From NCBI RefSeq assembly GCF_901538265.1, contig NZ_LR593886.1, forward strand, positions 9,879,738-9,943,737: 64,000 bases of DNA. The letters are read 5' to 3'. The notes under the pieces are model-generated. The model was given only the letters and a program-made list of their open reading frames with translations. It made no database searches and was not told the DNA's origin. Both the position numbers and the translations under genes were made by a program. Of the stretch, positions 52,091 through 61,178 are shown one piece after another. The DNA comes from Gemmata massiliana. Lineage in GTDB: Bacteria > Planctomycetota > Planctomycetia > Gemmatales > Gemmataceae. The stretch's first letter is position 1. The number at the start of each line of letters is the position of its first letter.

Positions 52091-53239
52091 ATGAAGAAGA
52101 TCCCGATTCCGATCCTGGTTCTGGTGGTCGCAACTGGTGCCGCGGCCGCGTGGTGGTACTGGCCCCGGAGCAACGGACCCGAACAACTCCGGCTCCCCGG
52201 TACGGTCGAGATTCAAGAAGTCCGACTCGCCTCCAAAATCGGCGGTCGCGTCGCAACTGTGCAGGTCGCGGAGGGGCAGGTTCTGGAACCGGGCCAGGTG
52301 GTCGCGACGTTCGAGAAACCGGAACTGTCGGCCCGGTTAGAACAGGCTCGCGCCAAGTTAGAAATCGCCCGCGCGTCGCTCGATAAGGCCAATCGCGGAT
52401 CGCGTCCCGAGGAAATCGCGGAAGCGAAAGCCGCCGCTGCTGCCGCTCGCGCCCGGCTCGCGCGAATCAAAGCTGGAACCCGTGAAGAGGAAAAGGAACG
52501 CGCTCGAACCGAAGTTGAAGCCGCGGTCGCGGACGAACGGCAGGCCGAAGAAGAATACGTCCGGCTGAAGCAACTCAGCGACTCCGGCGTCGGCGCCCGA
52601 ACCGATTTCCTGGCTGCGATCACGACACGCGACCGAACCAAGGCCCACGCCGTCGCAGCTCGTGCGGCTCTCGCTCTGGCACTTGCTGGTAACCGACCGG
52701 AAGAAATCACCGAGGCCGAGGCCGAAGCTGCTCGCGCCGATGCCCGGTACGAATTGCTCCGCAAGGGCACGCGGGAAGAAGACAAGGCCGCGGCATACTC
52801 CGCGGTGACCGAAGCCGAAGCCCAACTCGCCGAAGCCGAGACGAATTTACGAGAGGCCACCGTCACCGCGCCAGAGCGGTGCGTGGTGGAGGTGCTGGCG
52901 GTCCGCCCCGGGGACGTGCTCCCGGCCGGGCAACCCATCGCCCGCGTGCTCCGGGCCGATGACCTGTGGGTGAAAGTCTTCGTCCCCTCCACCGACCTGG
53001 GCAAGCTGAAACCGAATCAGCCGGTCGAGGTGACCGTGGATTCGCACCCCGGCCAGCGCTTTCGTGGTGAAATCACCCAGATCGCGTCCACCGCAGAATT
53101 CACCCCGCGAAACGTGCAATCCGCGGACGAACGGAAGCACCAGGTCTTTGCGGCCAAGGTGCGAGTGACCGACCCGCATGGCGTGTTCAAGTCCGGGATG
53201 GCGGCTGAAGTGTTCGTCACCCCGACCGGGGGGCAATGA
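52091..53239 (+). CDS. HlyD-family membrane fusion protein of an ABC exporter
   Basis: 382 aa adaptor that bridges an inner-membrane exporter to the outer envelope. Membrane anchor at 1-24, a lipoyl-like first half ([20 protein letters not shown]...[15 protein letters not shown]), a long Ala/Glu/Arg-rich coiled-coil hairpin (about 75-260), second lipoyl half and a beta barrel ([19 protein letters not shown]). The hairpin repeats [11 protein letters not shown]-like units. It is directly followed by the ATPase and permease, which together form a YbhFSR-like ABC-2 exporter. SD GAGGTG. Confidence 0.9.
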   Translation: MKKIPIPILVLVVATGAAAAWWYWPRSNGPEQLRLPGTVEIQEVRLASKIGGRVATVQVAEGQVLEPGQVVATFEKPELSARLEQARAKLEIARASLDKANRGSRPEEIAEAKAAAAAARARLARIKAGTREEEKERARTEVEAAVADERQAEEEYVRLKQLSDSGVGARTDFLAAITTRDRTKAHAVAARAALALALAGNRPEEITEAEAEAARADARYELLRKGTREEDKAAAYSAVTEAEAQLAEAETNLREATVTAPERCVVEVLAVRPGDVLPAGQPIARVLRADDLWVKVFVPSTDLGKLKPNQPVEVTVDSHPGQRFRGEITQIASTAEFTPRNVQSADERKHQVFAAKVRVTDPHGVFKSGMAAEVFVTPTGGQ

Positions 53240-53240
53240 C

Positions 53241-54161
53241 ATGGAACCGGCGATCACGATCGAGCGCGCCTCGATTCGGTTCGGCAAATTCACCGCGGTT
53301 GACGAAGTGTCGTTCGATGTCGGGCGCGGGGAAGTGTTCGGGCTACTCGGCCCGAACGGGTCCGGGAAAACGACTCTGATCCGCGCGCTGTGCGGGCTGA
53401 TCCCGTTCGCCTCCGGTCGGGCCGAGGTGCTGGGCCGGGACGTGAGCGCGGACCCCGAGGGCATCCGCCAGAACATTGGGTACATGTCACAGAAATTCTC
53501 GCTCTACGCCGACCTGACCGTTCGCGAGAACATGGACTTTTACGCCGGCATCTACGGGCTTCCGGGAACTGAAGCCCGCGCACGGCAGGCGGAGTTGGTC
53601 GAACTCACAGGGCTTCAGCCCTATTTAACGCGCCGGTCCGGGTTGCTCTCAGGGGGCTGGAAGCAGCGGCTCGCGCTGGTGTGCGCGCTGCTCCACCGCC
53701 CGCGGCTCGTGTTCCTCGACGAGCCGACCGCGGGCATCGACCCGGTCGCGCGCCGCGACTTGTGGGACTTGCTGTTCCGACTCGCGGCCGAGGGCGTCAC
53801 GCTGTTCGTCACCACGCACTACATGGACGAAGCCGAGCGGTGCGGCCGGGTGGGGTACTTGTACTTAAGCAAGCTGCTCACACTGGGCACGCCGGAAGAA
53901 CTCAAGCGCCTCCCGACCGTGACCCCGCCGGGCACGAAGCGCCTGGAAATCAGTGGGGGCGAAACAGCAGCAACTCTGGACCGACTGAAACGACACCCGG
54001 CGGTCCGCGAAGCCACGATCTTCGGTCAATCGGTTCACGCATTGGTCGCGGAAGGGGCTAACGCAGCCGACCTCGGACTGCGCCCCGATCAGGTGCGCGT
54101 CACCACCCCGAGCCTGGAAGACGTGTTCGTCACCCTCGCGAAAGCACAACAAGCCGCGTGA
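53241..54161 (+). CDS. ABC-2 exporter ATP-binding protein
   Basis: 306 aa ATPase. Walker A GPNGSGKT (37-44), signature [12 protein letters not shown] (LSGGQ with W), Walker [14 protein letters not shown] and the H-loop [11 protein letters not shown]. After about 215 a C-terminal domain specific to exporter ATPases of the drug/polysaccharide type is seen. Starts 1 bp after the HlyD stop, so it is translationally coupled. The energy unit of the exporter. Confidence 0.95.
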   Translation: MEPAITIERASIRFGKFTAVDEVSFDVGRGEVFGLLGPNGSGKTTLIRALCGLIPFASGRAEVLGRDVSADPEGIRQNIGYMSQKFSLYADLTVRENMDFYAGIYGLPGTEARARQAELVELTGLQPYLTRRSGLLSGGWKQRLALVCALLHRPRLVFLDEPTAGIDPVARRDLWDLLFRLAAEGVTLFVTTHYMDEAERCGRVGYLYLSKLLTLGTPEELKRLPTVTPPGTKRLEISGGETAATLDRLKRHPAVREATIFGQSVHALVAEGANAADLGLRPDQVRVTTPSLEDVFVTLAKAQQAA

Positions 54162-54194
54162 CCTCTCACGTGCGGCCCAGTGGAGAATTGCCCA

Positions 54195-55313
54195 ATGTCC
54201 CTGACGACTTCACTCCGCCGGACCGCATCGGTCGCCCGGAAGGAGTTCCTGCACATGTTCCGGGACCGCGGGACGTTGTTCTTCGCGCTCGCCATCCCGG
54301 TACTCGAACTCATCATGCTTGGGTACGCCGTTGATACCAACGTGCGACACATCCGCACCGTGATTTTCGACGCAGCTCAAACCCAGGAGAGTCGCGAGTT
54401 GCTCCGCGCGTTCGAGAACTCAGACGACTTCGATGTGGTGGAAATGGTGTACCGCGATGACGATCTGACCCAGCGAATTGTGGCCGGGAAAGCCCACGTC
54501 GCGGTGAAGATCCCGGAGAACTACTCGCGCCAGTTACAGGCCGGGCAAACGGCCCAGCTACTCGTTCTCGTAGACGGGTCCGAGTCGAGTGTCGCTTCGA
54601 CCGCTCTGAACGTGAGCAACGCGATCGCGCTCCAGGAGTCACTGAAGCTCGCACTGAGCAACCGCGTACTGCCGGTCGAGAGCCGCCCGCGGATCTTGTT
54701 CAACCCGGACACACGCTCGGCCAACTTCTTCATCCCCGGGTTGATGGTCTTTCTGTGCCAGATGATGGCCTCGATGCTGACGGCCAACGCGATCGTGCGC
54801 GAAAAGGAACTCGGCACACTGGAACAACTCTTCATGACCCCGGTTCGCCCGGGTGAGTTAATGGTCGGGAAACTGGTGCCGTATCTGGTACTGTCCTTCG
54901 TGCAGTTCCTCACCGTCGCCAGCTTGATGCGTGCGGTGTTCCAGGTGCCGATCGCCGGGAGTTTCCCGTTACTCCTGGCGATCAACCTGCCGTTCGTGGT
55001 CGCGGCTCTGGGGATCGGGTTACTCATCTCGGCGAAGTCGAACACGCGCGAGGAAGCCGGGCAGAAGGTGATGGGGAGCGTGCTTCCCTGCGTGTTCCTC
55101 TCCGGGTACATCTTCCCGATCGAATCGATGCCGGCGCTGCTCCGGCCGATCTCTCACGTGATCCCGACGACGTGGATGATCGACGCGGCCCGCGGGGTGA
55201 TCCTCCGCGGTGCGGGGTGGGCGGAATTGTGGCAGAACGCCGCGATCCTCAGTGCGATGGCGTTCGTGGTTATTACGCTCGCGGCCGTGCAATTCAAAAA
55301 GCGCGTGTCGTGA
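54195..55313 (+). CDS. ABC-2 type exporter permease
   Basis: 372 aa from ATG 54195 (GGAGA SD, 8 nt). One N-terminal membrane helix, a large periplasmic domain (about 50-180, VRHIRTVIFDAAQTQESREL...), and five C-terminal helices in the order typical of ABC-2 permeases (FFIPGLMVFLCQMMASML, KELGTLEQLFMTPVRPGEL, GSVLPCVFLSGYIFPIESMP). The motif EKELGTLEQL..TPV identifies the YbhS/YbhR family. Substrate could be drugs or lipids. Last gene of the operon; a strong terminator follows. Confidence 0.94.
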   Translation: MSLTTSLRRTASVARKEFLHMFRDRGTLFFALAIPVLELIMLGYAVDTNVRHIRTVIFDAAQTQESRELLRAFENSDDFDVVEMVYRDDDLTQRIVAGKAHVAVKIPENYSRQLQAGQTAQLLVLVDGSESSVASTALNVSNAIALQESLKLALSNRVLPVESRPRILFNPDTRSANFFIPGLMVFLCQMMASMLTANAIVREKELGTLEQLFMTPVRPGELMVGKLVPYLVLSFVQFLTVASLMRAVFQVPIAGSFPLLLAINLPFVVAALGIGLLISAKSNTREEAGQKVMGSVLPCVFLSGYIFPIESMPALLRPISHVIPTTWMIDAARGVILRGAGWAELWQNAAILSAMAFVVITLAAVQFKKRVS

Positions 55314-55344
55314 AGCACTCTGACGAATTGAACGCCACAACAAA

Positions 55345-55382
55345 ACAAGCCCCACTCGCAAAAACGAGTGGGGCTTGTGATT
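55345..55382 (+). terminator. Strong terminator after the ABC-2 exporter operon
   Basis: ACAAGCCCCACTCG (55345-55358) pairs perfectly with CGAGTGGGGCTTGT (55365-55378), a 14 bp stem, followed by GATTTT. It ends the HlyD-ATPase-permease operon 32 bp past the stop. Confidence 0.9.
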
Positions 55383-55440
55383 TTGACGCGCCGGCTCGGT
55401 CTACTACCTGACCTGGTTCGCGGAAGGCTCACGGCACTGC

Positions 55441-55629
55441 CGCCCGGAACCGGCCGGTGCCCGGCACGGAACCACGACTAGCGGGGTTGTTCCAGACCGT
55501 GCCGGGCACCGGCCGGTTCCGGGCGAAAGCGGTGCTGGAACAGCCTTCCCCGAGGCGAGTGCAACGGTATGCGCTCGGCTGACGCAACATCAGCCTGCTG
55601 TAAAACAGCGAGCTAAACCAACTCGGCTC
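55441..55629. repeat. Composite palindromic element
   Basis: A perfect 29 bp inverted repeat (55441-55469 and 55497-55525, arms CGCCCGGAACCGGCCGGTGC...) encloses a 27 bp loop. It is followed at 55577-55629 by three small hairpins: GGCTGA/TCAGCC, GCTGT/ACAGC and GAGC/GCTC. The two parts are probably one repetitive unit. It sits in the 355 bp gap between the exporter operon and the leftward sulfatase and has no reading frame. Confidence 0.7.
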
Positions 55630-55668
55630 GTCGGGTGCATTGTACTCTCTTATGGCACGGGCACCTAC

Positions 55669-57402
55669 TCACTTCTTCGCCGGACCGAGGTACTCCAGCG
55701 TCAAGTGAGTCACGGCGCGGTTGCCTTTGTCGAAGGTCACGTTCGCCGAGAGGCGCGTCGATCCTGCCGGCAGGTTGGCTTCCATCGAAATCGAATCCGT
55801 ACCCTTCGCTTGGACGTCAAAGAGTTCCCCAGAGGTGCTCATGGTCCCGCGTTCCAGTTTACCGGGAGCATGGAACGTCACCTTGTACCGCCCGGCCCGG
55901 GCGATCTCGACTTCCCAGTGGCCCTCACTATCCGCGTTCCATCCGGCCTTTGGCCCGCGCCAGTCCTGGCGGCTCAAGCAAACGGGGTTCTCCTTTTCCG
56001 AACCGACCACGATGCGCGGAGGCTCAAAACCCTTCTTCGTCACGTCCGTGAACCACGCCTCATATTCACGCTTGAGCTGCGCGACTTCCTCCGGCTTGTC
56101 GGCCGCGAGGTCTTTCTCCTCGAACGGGTCGGCCGCAATGTCGAAGAGTTCGTATTTCGGTGCCCACTTCGCGTTCGGAGCCACGCCCGCGGACTGCACG
56201 AGCTTGTACTTCGGCCCGCGTGCCGCGAACGCGCGGTACTTCTCCGGTTCGTCGCCGCGGTGCCACTGGACGAACAGCGTGCGACCCGGCCAGTTTCCCG
56301 GTGTGTTGGCGAGTTGCCGCGCGAAACTCCGTCCGTCAAACGCAGCACCCGAGTTCGTGCCACACAGTTCCAGTAGCGTCGGCGTGATGTCGATGTGTGC
56401 GAGCGGCGTATCGATCGCCTGCCCGCCTCTCACTTTCGCCGGGTAGCGGACGTAGCACGGCACGCGAATACCGCCCTCATACACGGTGCCCTTGCGGTTC
56501 CGCAGCCCGGCGTTCCAGCGCACGCCGCCGGGACCGTTGTCCGTCAGGAAGACGACGATTGTGTTGTCCTTGAGCTTCTTGTCCTCCAGTGCTCGCATGA
56601 GTGCGGCAAAGTTGGTGTCGATGTTCTCAATCATGCCGTAAGCCTTCGCGATCTCGTCGGTGTTCAGCTTTGGTACGGTCCACGGCTGACCGGTCTTCGG
56701 GAAATTCTTCTCGGTGAGGTCGAGCTTCGCGTACTTCGCGGCGAATGCGTCCGGCACCTGATACGGAGCGTGCGGTGCGTTAAACGCCACGAACGCGAAA
56801 AACGACTTGTCGCTCTCGGTCGTAATAAACTTCACCGCGGCGCTGGTGAACACGTCGGTGCAGTAGCCTTTTGTTTTCACTGCCGCGCCGTTCTGCTTCA
56901 GCACCGGATCGAAGTACGCGGTCTTCGGGTCCGCGTCCGGCGGGTCGCTCGGCTGCGCGAGCCCGCCGCCCGCGCTCCACAGCGTTTGCTGGAACCCGCG
57001 GTCTTCCGGGCGCAGCGGGTAGTTGTCACCGAGGTGCCATTTTCCGAACAGCCCCGTGCGGTAGCCGGTTGCGGCAAGATGTTGCGGAAGTGTCTTCACA
57101 TCGGGCCGCATCAGCGAGCGCCCGAGGTACGTATCCACCACACCAGTACGGTAGTTGTAAAGCCCGGTCAGGAGGCTCGCCCGCGTGGGCGAACACACCG
57201 GCGACACGTAGAAGTTTTTGAGCCACACCGATTCCTTCGCGAACGTGTCCAGGTTCGGCGTTTTCAGGATCGGGTTACCGTGCGCGCCGAGGTCGCCGAA
57301 CCCCTGGTCGTCGGTGATGACGACGAGAACGTTCGGTGGGGTATCGGCCGCGAGCAGGGAGACAGGAAGTGCCAGAATGAGAGCGGAGAGGAGCCAGCGC
57401 AT
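55669..57402 (-). CDS. Secreted arylsulfatase-family sulfatase
   Basis: 577 aa from ATG 57402, with a signal peptide (MRWLLSALILALPVSLLA). The S1 sulfatase core has metal-binding Asp31-Asp32 (VITDDQGFGDLG), Cys70 in VCSPTRAS (CxPxR, the site converted to formylglycine) and GKWHLGD. A C-terminal extension (about 460-577) of beta type, LDRGTMSTSGELF, WDV-like, is not part of the catalytic core and may bind substrate. Planctomycetes have many such enzymes for sulfated polysaccharides. It needs a formylglycine-generating enzyme encoded elsewhere. Substrate unknown. Confidence 0.93.
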   Translation of the reverse strand: MRWLLSALILALPVSLLAADTPPNVLVVITDDQGFGDLGAHGNPILKTPNLDTFAKESVWLKNFYVSPVCSPTRASLLTGLYNYRTGVVDTYLGRSLMRPDVKTLPQHLAATGYRTGLFGKWHLGDNYPLRPEDRGFQQTLWSAGGGLAQPSDPPDADPKTAYFDPVLKQNGAAVKTKGYCTDVFTSAAVKFITTESDKSFFAFVAFNAPHAPYQVPDAFAAKYAKLDLTEKNFPKTGQPWTVPKLNTDEIAKAYGMIENIDTNFAALMRALEDKKLKDNTIVVFLTDNGPGGVRWNAGLRNRKGTVYEGGIRVPCYVRYPAKVRGGQAIDTPLAHIDITPTLLELCGTNSGAAFDGRSFARQLANTPGNWPGRTLFVQWHRGDEPEKYRAFAARGPKYKLVQSAGVAPNAKWAPKYELFDIAADPFEEKDLAADKPEEVAQLKREYEAWFTDVTKKGFEPPRIVVGSEKENPVCLSRQDWRGPKAGWNADSEGHWEVEIARAGRYKVTFHAPGKLERGTMSTSGELFDVQAKGTDSISMEANLPAGSTRLSANVTFDKGNRAVTHLTLEYLGPAKK

Positions 57403-57494
57403 GAGTTGTGTTCCCCGTTTAGCGATGGCCCCGGCGGAGCCACCGCTAAACTGAACACAGCAGGTGTTCAAGATCAACACGGAAACAGACTCTC

Positions 57495-58115
57495 ATGCCC
57501 GACCCGATCCGAATTGCGGCCCTCGTGAGTGGAGGCGGCACCACGCTCCAGAACCTCATCGACTTGATCGCACGCGGGGCGCTGAACGCCCAGATTGTGG
57601 GCGTGGTGTCCAGTCGCGCGGATGTGTTCGGGGTGACACGCGCGGAGCGAGCGGGAGTTCCGGTAACCATCGTGGAGAAGGCCCCCGGTCGATCGCCCGC
57701 GTTCGCGGATCGCGTGTGGGATGCCGTGCGTGGGTTCGCGCCCGATCTCGTGTGCCTCGCTGGGTGGTTGCACTTACTGCCGATCGCGGCCGATTTCCGC
57801 CACAAAGTGCTGAACATCCACCCGTCGCTGTTGCCCGCGTTCGGCGGGAAGGGAATGTACGGGCACCACGTTCACGAAGCGGTGCTGAGCTACGGCGCGA
57901 AGGTGTCGGGCTGTACGGTTCACTTCGCCGACGACACCTACGATACCGGTCCGATTCTGGTGCAGAAGTGCGTACCTGTCAAAGACGGCGACACGCCCGA
58001 CACGCTCGCCGCGCGCGTCTTCCAAGCCGAGTGCGAAGCGTACCCAGAAGCCATCCGCTTGATCGCGGACGGCCGGGTTACGGTGCAAGAACGACGAGTG
58101 GTGATTTCAGGCTGA
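57495..58115 (+). CDS. purN: Phosphoribosylglycinamide formyltransferase
   Basis: Transfers a formyl group from 10-formyl-tetrahydrofolate to GAR in purine synthesis. 206 aa. The N-terminal IAALVSGGGTTLQNLID holds the phosphate-binding loop; the catalytic region contains NIHPSLLPAFGGKGMYG with the family Asn and His, followed by SGCTVHFADDTYDTGPI, where the conserved Asp sits. Convergent with purD, with 7 bp between the two stop codons, so this purine pair is not in one operon but may share termination or antisense effects. Confidence 0.96.
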   Translation: MPDPIRIAALVSGGGTTLQNLIDLIARGALNAQIVGVVSSRADVFGVTRAERAGVPVTIVEKAPGRSPAFADRVWDAVRGFAPDLVCLAGWLHLLPIAADFRHKVLNIHPSLLPAFGGKGMYGHHVHEAVLSYGAKVSGCTVHFADDTYDTGPILVQKCVPVKDGDTPDTLAARVFQAECEAYPEAIRLIADGRVTVQERRVVISG

Positions 58116-58122
58116 AGTGCGA

Positions 58123-59502
58123 TCAGTTCGCCGGCTTCTCGCCGCTCGTGTCGCTGGTGCCCGGCTTGCGGAACTTCGCCGGCAGTTTCGGTGCTTCCGT
58201 GGGGGCCGCAACCGGCTTCACCTTGAGTGCCTTGTCCGCGATGTCTGTGCGGTAGTGCATCCCGGTGAAGTTGATGAGCTTCACCGCTTCGTAGGCACGG
58301 GCCTTCGCGTCCGCGAGCGTGTCACCGAGTGCGGTCACCCCCAGCACGCGCCCGCCGTCCGTCACGAGACGGTCGCGCTCATCGATCTTCGTGCCCGCGT
58401 GGAACACCTTCACGTCCGGGAGCCGGTCCGCGTCCGCGATCCCGGTGATCGGCTTGCCGTTGTCGTACTTGCCCGGGTACCCGCCCGCACACAGCACGAC
58501 GCACACCGCGGGGCGCGTGTCCCACACGATCTTGTCCTCGAACTCCTGCAGGCGCTCGTCGGCGACCGCTTCGAGCAGGTCGAGCAGGTCCGTCTTCAGG
58601 CGCATCATGACCACCTGCGTTTCGGGGTCACCGAACCGGCAGTTGAACTCCAGCACCCGCGTGCCCTGGTTGGTCAGAATGAAGCCGCCGAACAGCACGC
58701 CCTGGAACGGGTAGCGCCCGCGTTTCATCGCGTGAATCGTGGGGAAGAAGACGGTGCGGTCCCACTCCTTCATCAGTTCCGGAGTCGCGATCGGGGCCGG
58801 GCAGTACGCGCCCATGCCACCCGTATTCGGCCCGGTGTCACCGTCACCCACCGCTTTGTGGTCCTGGCACGCGGGGAGCGGCAAAAAGGTGCGCCCGCTC
58901 ACGAGCGCGAGAACAGAAACTTCCTCGCCGTCGAGTCGCTTCTCCACCACGACGTTCCGACCGGCCTTCGACCCGAACTCCGCGTCCGTCATGATCCGGC
59001 GCACGGCCGCGACCGCTTCCGGCCCGGTCTTGCACACCACCACACCCTTACCCGCGGCCAGGCCGTCGGCCTTCACCACCACGGGGTAGTCGCGCGTCTC
59101 GATGTAGTCGCGTGCGGGCTGCGGGTGGTCGAACACCCGGAACTCCGCGGTGGGCACGTCCGCGTGGCGCATCAGCTCCTTCGCGAACACCTTGCTCGAC
59201 TCGATCCGCGCCGCCTCCTTGGACGGCCCGAAAACCTTGAGCCCCTTCCCGCGGAGGAAGTCCGCGAGCCCGGCCGCGAGCGGGTCTTCGGGACCGATCA
59301 CCACCAGCCCGATCTTCTCGCGCAGGCAGAACCGCTGGAGCTTGTCCGTTTCGGTGTATTCGATGGCCACGTTCGTGATGCCGTCGCTCGCCGTGCCCGC
59401 GTTCCCCGGAGCACAGAAAATCGTGCCCGCGCGCGGCGATTGTTTCAGCCGCCATGCCAGCGCATGCTCACGACCGCCCTTACCAATCACCATCACGTTC
59501 AT
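58123..59502 (-). CDS. purD: Phosphoribosylamine-glycine ligase
   Basis: ATP-dependent formation of GAR from phosphoribosylamine and glycine, the purine step before PurN. 459 aa from ATG 59502: MNVMVIGKGGREHALAW is the standard start. ATP-grasp residues are seen in KADGLAAGKGVVVC and LEFNCRFGDPETQVVM. A non-conserved tail of about 30 residues rich in Pro and Lys (APTEAPKLPAKFRKPG) follows. The open frame extends 23 codons upstream, but no SD supports it. Confidence 0.97.
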   Translation of the reverse strand: MNVMVIGKGGREHALAWRLKQSPRAGTIFCAPGNAGTASDGITNVAIEYTETDKLQRFCLREKIGLVVIGPEDPLAAGLADFLRGKGLKVFGPSKEAARIESSKVFAKELMRHADVPTAEFRVFDHPQPARDYIETRDYPVVVKADGLAAGKGVVVCKTGPEAVAAVRRIMTDAEFGSKAGRNVVVEKRLDGEEVSVLALVSGRTFLPLPACQDHKAVGDGDTGPNTGGMGAYCPAPIATPELMKEWDRTVFFPTIHAMKRGRYPFQGVLFGGFILTNQGTRVLEFNCRFGDPETQVVMMRLKTDLLDLLEAVADERLQEFEDKIVWDTRPAVCVVLCAGGYPGKYDNGKPITGIADADRLPDVKVFHAGTKIDERDRLVTDGGRVLGVTALGDTLADAKARAYEAVKLINFTGMHYRTDIADKALKVKPVAAPTEAPKLPAKFRKPGTSDTSGEKPAN

Positions 59503-59684
59503 GATTTGTGCTTCGTGTTTTCGTATTTCGTGCAGTTCCGTCATTTTATCCGCACTCGAACCGAAAGCCACGCGCGAGAAGGTTGGCGCAATTTCCTCTC
59601 GACTTCGGCAATTGCTTCGTGTAACCTAAATACACAATTAGCCTCAGCTACTTAGCATAAGAAGTTAGTCGTCCGGAGGTCCGA

Positions 59685-61115
59685 GTGAGTACCGAGAACG
59701 CCCTGGGGGACGAGCGAAACGACCCACCTTCTACCCCACCCGACGCGGGCACCCTCTCCCTGGAAGGCTTGAACAGCACCGTCGCAATACCGCCCGAAAA
59801 TGCGAGCTTTTGGCGCCAGTATCGTGCGTTCGTTGGCCCGGCGTTCCTCGTGAGCGTGGGCTACATGGACCCCGGGAACTGGGGAACGGACCTCCAGGCC
59901 GGCGCGAGCTACCGCTTCGACCTGCTGTGGATCGTCGCGCTGTCGAGCTTCATGGCGATCATCATGCAGGTGTGCTCCGCGCGCCTGGGAATCGTTACGG
60001 GAAAAGATTTGGCACAAGCGTGCCGCGACTATTTCCCGGCGTGGACCCGGTGGCCGAACTGGTTGGCGTGCGAGATCGCGATCGGGGCGTGTGATCTGGC
60101 CGAAGTGCTCGGGAGCGCGGTGGCGCTCAACCTCCTCTTCCACATCCCGCTGTTCTGGGCGGTGCTCATCACCGCGTTCGACGTGCTGCTGATCCTCGCG
60201 CTCCAGGGATTCGGAGTGCGATTCATCGAGGCCGTCATCCTGGCACTCGTCGCCACTATTGGCGGGTGCTACTTCGTCGAAATCTTCGTGCTGCCACACA
60301 CAACGCCGGACTTCCTAGAAATGGGGGCCGCGCTCATCACTCCGGGGTTCCGCCGCGAGGGAATGATCGTGGGGGCGATCGGTATCATCGGGGCGACCGT
60401 GATGCCGCACAACCTGTACCTGCACTCGGCCTTGGTTCGCACGCGGCAAATCGGGTTCGACGAATCGACGATCCGCCGGGCGATCAAGTTCAACACCATC
60501 GACACGGTCGGGGCGCTGTCGCTCGCGTTCTTCGTGAACGCATCCATCCTGGTACTCGCGGCCACAACGTTTTACGGTCGCGAGAGTGTCGAATTATCGA
60601 GCGGAGAAATCATCCCGTTCAGCGACGACGCGGACTGGATTCGCGTCGCGTATCTGACGCTCGCACCGCTGCTAGGGGCGACGTCGGCGAGCGTCCTGTT
60701 CGCAGTTGCGCTGCTTGCAAGCGGTCAGAGCAGCACCATTACGGGAACGCTGGCGGGACAGGTGGTGATGGAAGGGTTCATGCACTGGCGGCTGCGCCCG
60801 TGGGTGCGCCGAATCATCACGCGCCTGATCGCCATCCTTCCGGCGATCATCATTATCGGGATTCGCGGGAGCGGGAGCGTTACGGATCTGCTGGTACTGA
60901 GTCAGGTTGTGCTGGCGATGCAGTTACCGCTGGCGCTATTCCCGCTGCTGTACTTCACCAGCTCGAAGAAGCTAATGGGGAAGTTTCGCAACGGCTGGTT
61001 CCTGCTCACCGTTGGGTGGACGTCCTGCCTGCTCATCACCGCCCTGGATTTCTACGGGTTGCCGGACACGATGCAAAAGGCGTGGGTGGTAATCGTGGGG
61101 AAGTCTGGCGAGTAA
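59685..61115 (+). CDS. mntH: Nramp-family divalent metal transporter
   Basis: Proton-coupled importer for Mn2+ or Fe2+ in the inner membrane. 476 aa from GTG 59685 with GGAGGT SD. The soluble N-terminal extension (about 40 aa) precedes the helices. Signature GYMDPGNWGTDLQAG carries the metal-binding D-P-G-N in helix 1, and VMPHNLYLHSALV the M-P-H of helix 6. 11-12 membrane helices expected. The 180 bp leader was searched for a Mn or Fur-type box; none is convincing. Confidence 0.93.
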   Translation: MSTENALGDERNDPPSTPPDAGTLSLEGLNSTVAIPPENASFWRQYRAFVGPAFLVSVGYMDPGNWGTDLQAGASYRFDLLWIVALSSFMAIIMQVCSARLGIVTGKDLAQACRDYFPAWTRWPNWLACEIAIGACDLAEVLGSAVALNLLFHIPLFWAVLITAFDVLLILALQGFGVRFIEAVILALVATIGGCYFVEIFVLPHTTPDFLEMGAALITPGFRREGMIVGAIGIIGATVMPHNLYLHSALVRTRQIGFDESTIRRAIKFNTIDTVGALSLAFFVNASILVLAATTFYGRESVELSSGEIIPFSDDADWIRVAYLTLAPLLGATSASVLFAVALLASGQSSTITGTLAGQVVMEGFMHWRLRPWVRRIITRLIAILPAIIIIGIRGSGSVTDLLVLSQVVLAMQLPLALFPLLYFTSSKKLMGKFRNGWFLLTVGWTSCLLITALDFYGLPDTMQKAWVVIVGKSGE

Positions 61116-61125
61116 CTCAACGCTT

Positions 61126-61164
61126 GTGCGGAGGGTTGGCCCAAAAGCGGGCGTCCCTCCGCAC
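61126..61164. terminator. Bidirectional terminator between mntH and the ECF-WD40 gene
   Basis: GTGCGGAGGG (61126-61135) pairs with CCCTCCGCAC (61155-61164). An inner GCCC/GGGC stem is possible in the loop. Located in the 63 bp between two convergent stop codons. Confidence 0.68.
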
Positions 61165-61178
61165 GAGATTCGTTAGCA

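Noticed and set aside
55577-55665. tRNA-like folding on the minus strand
   Set aside because: There is a D-arm-like stretch, but no 7 bp acceptor stem pairs across it and no TTCRA T-loop is found, so it is not called a tRNA.
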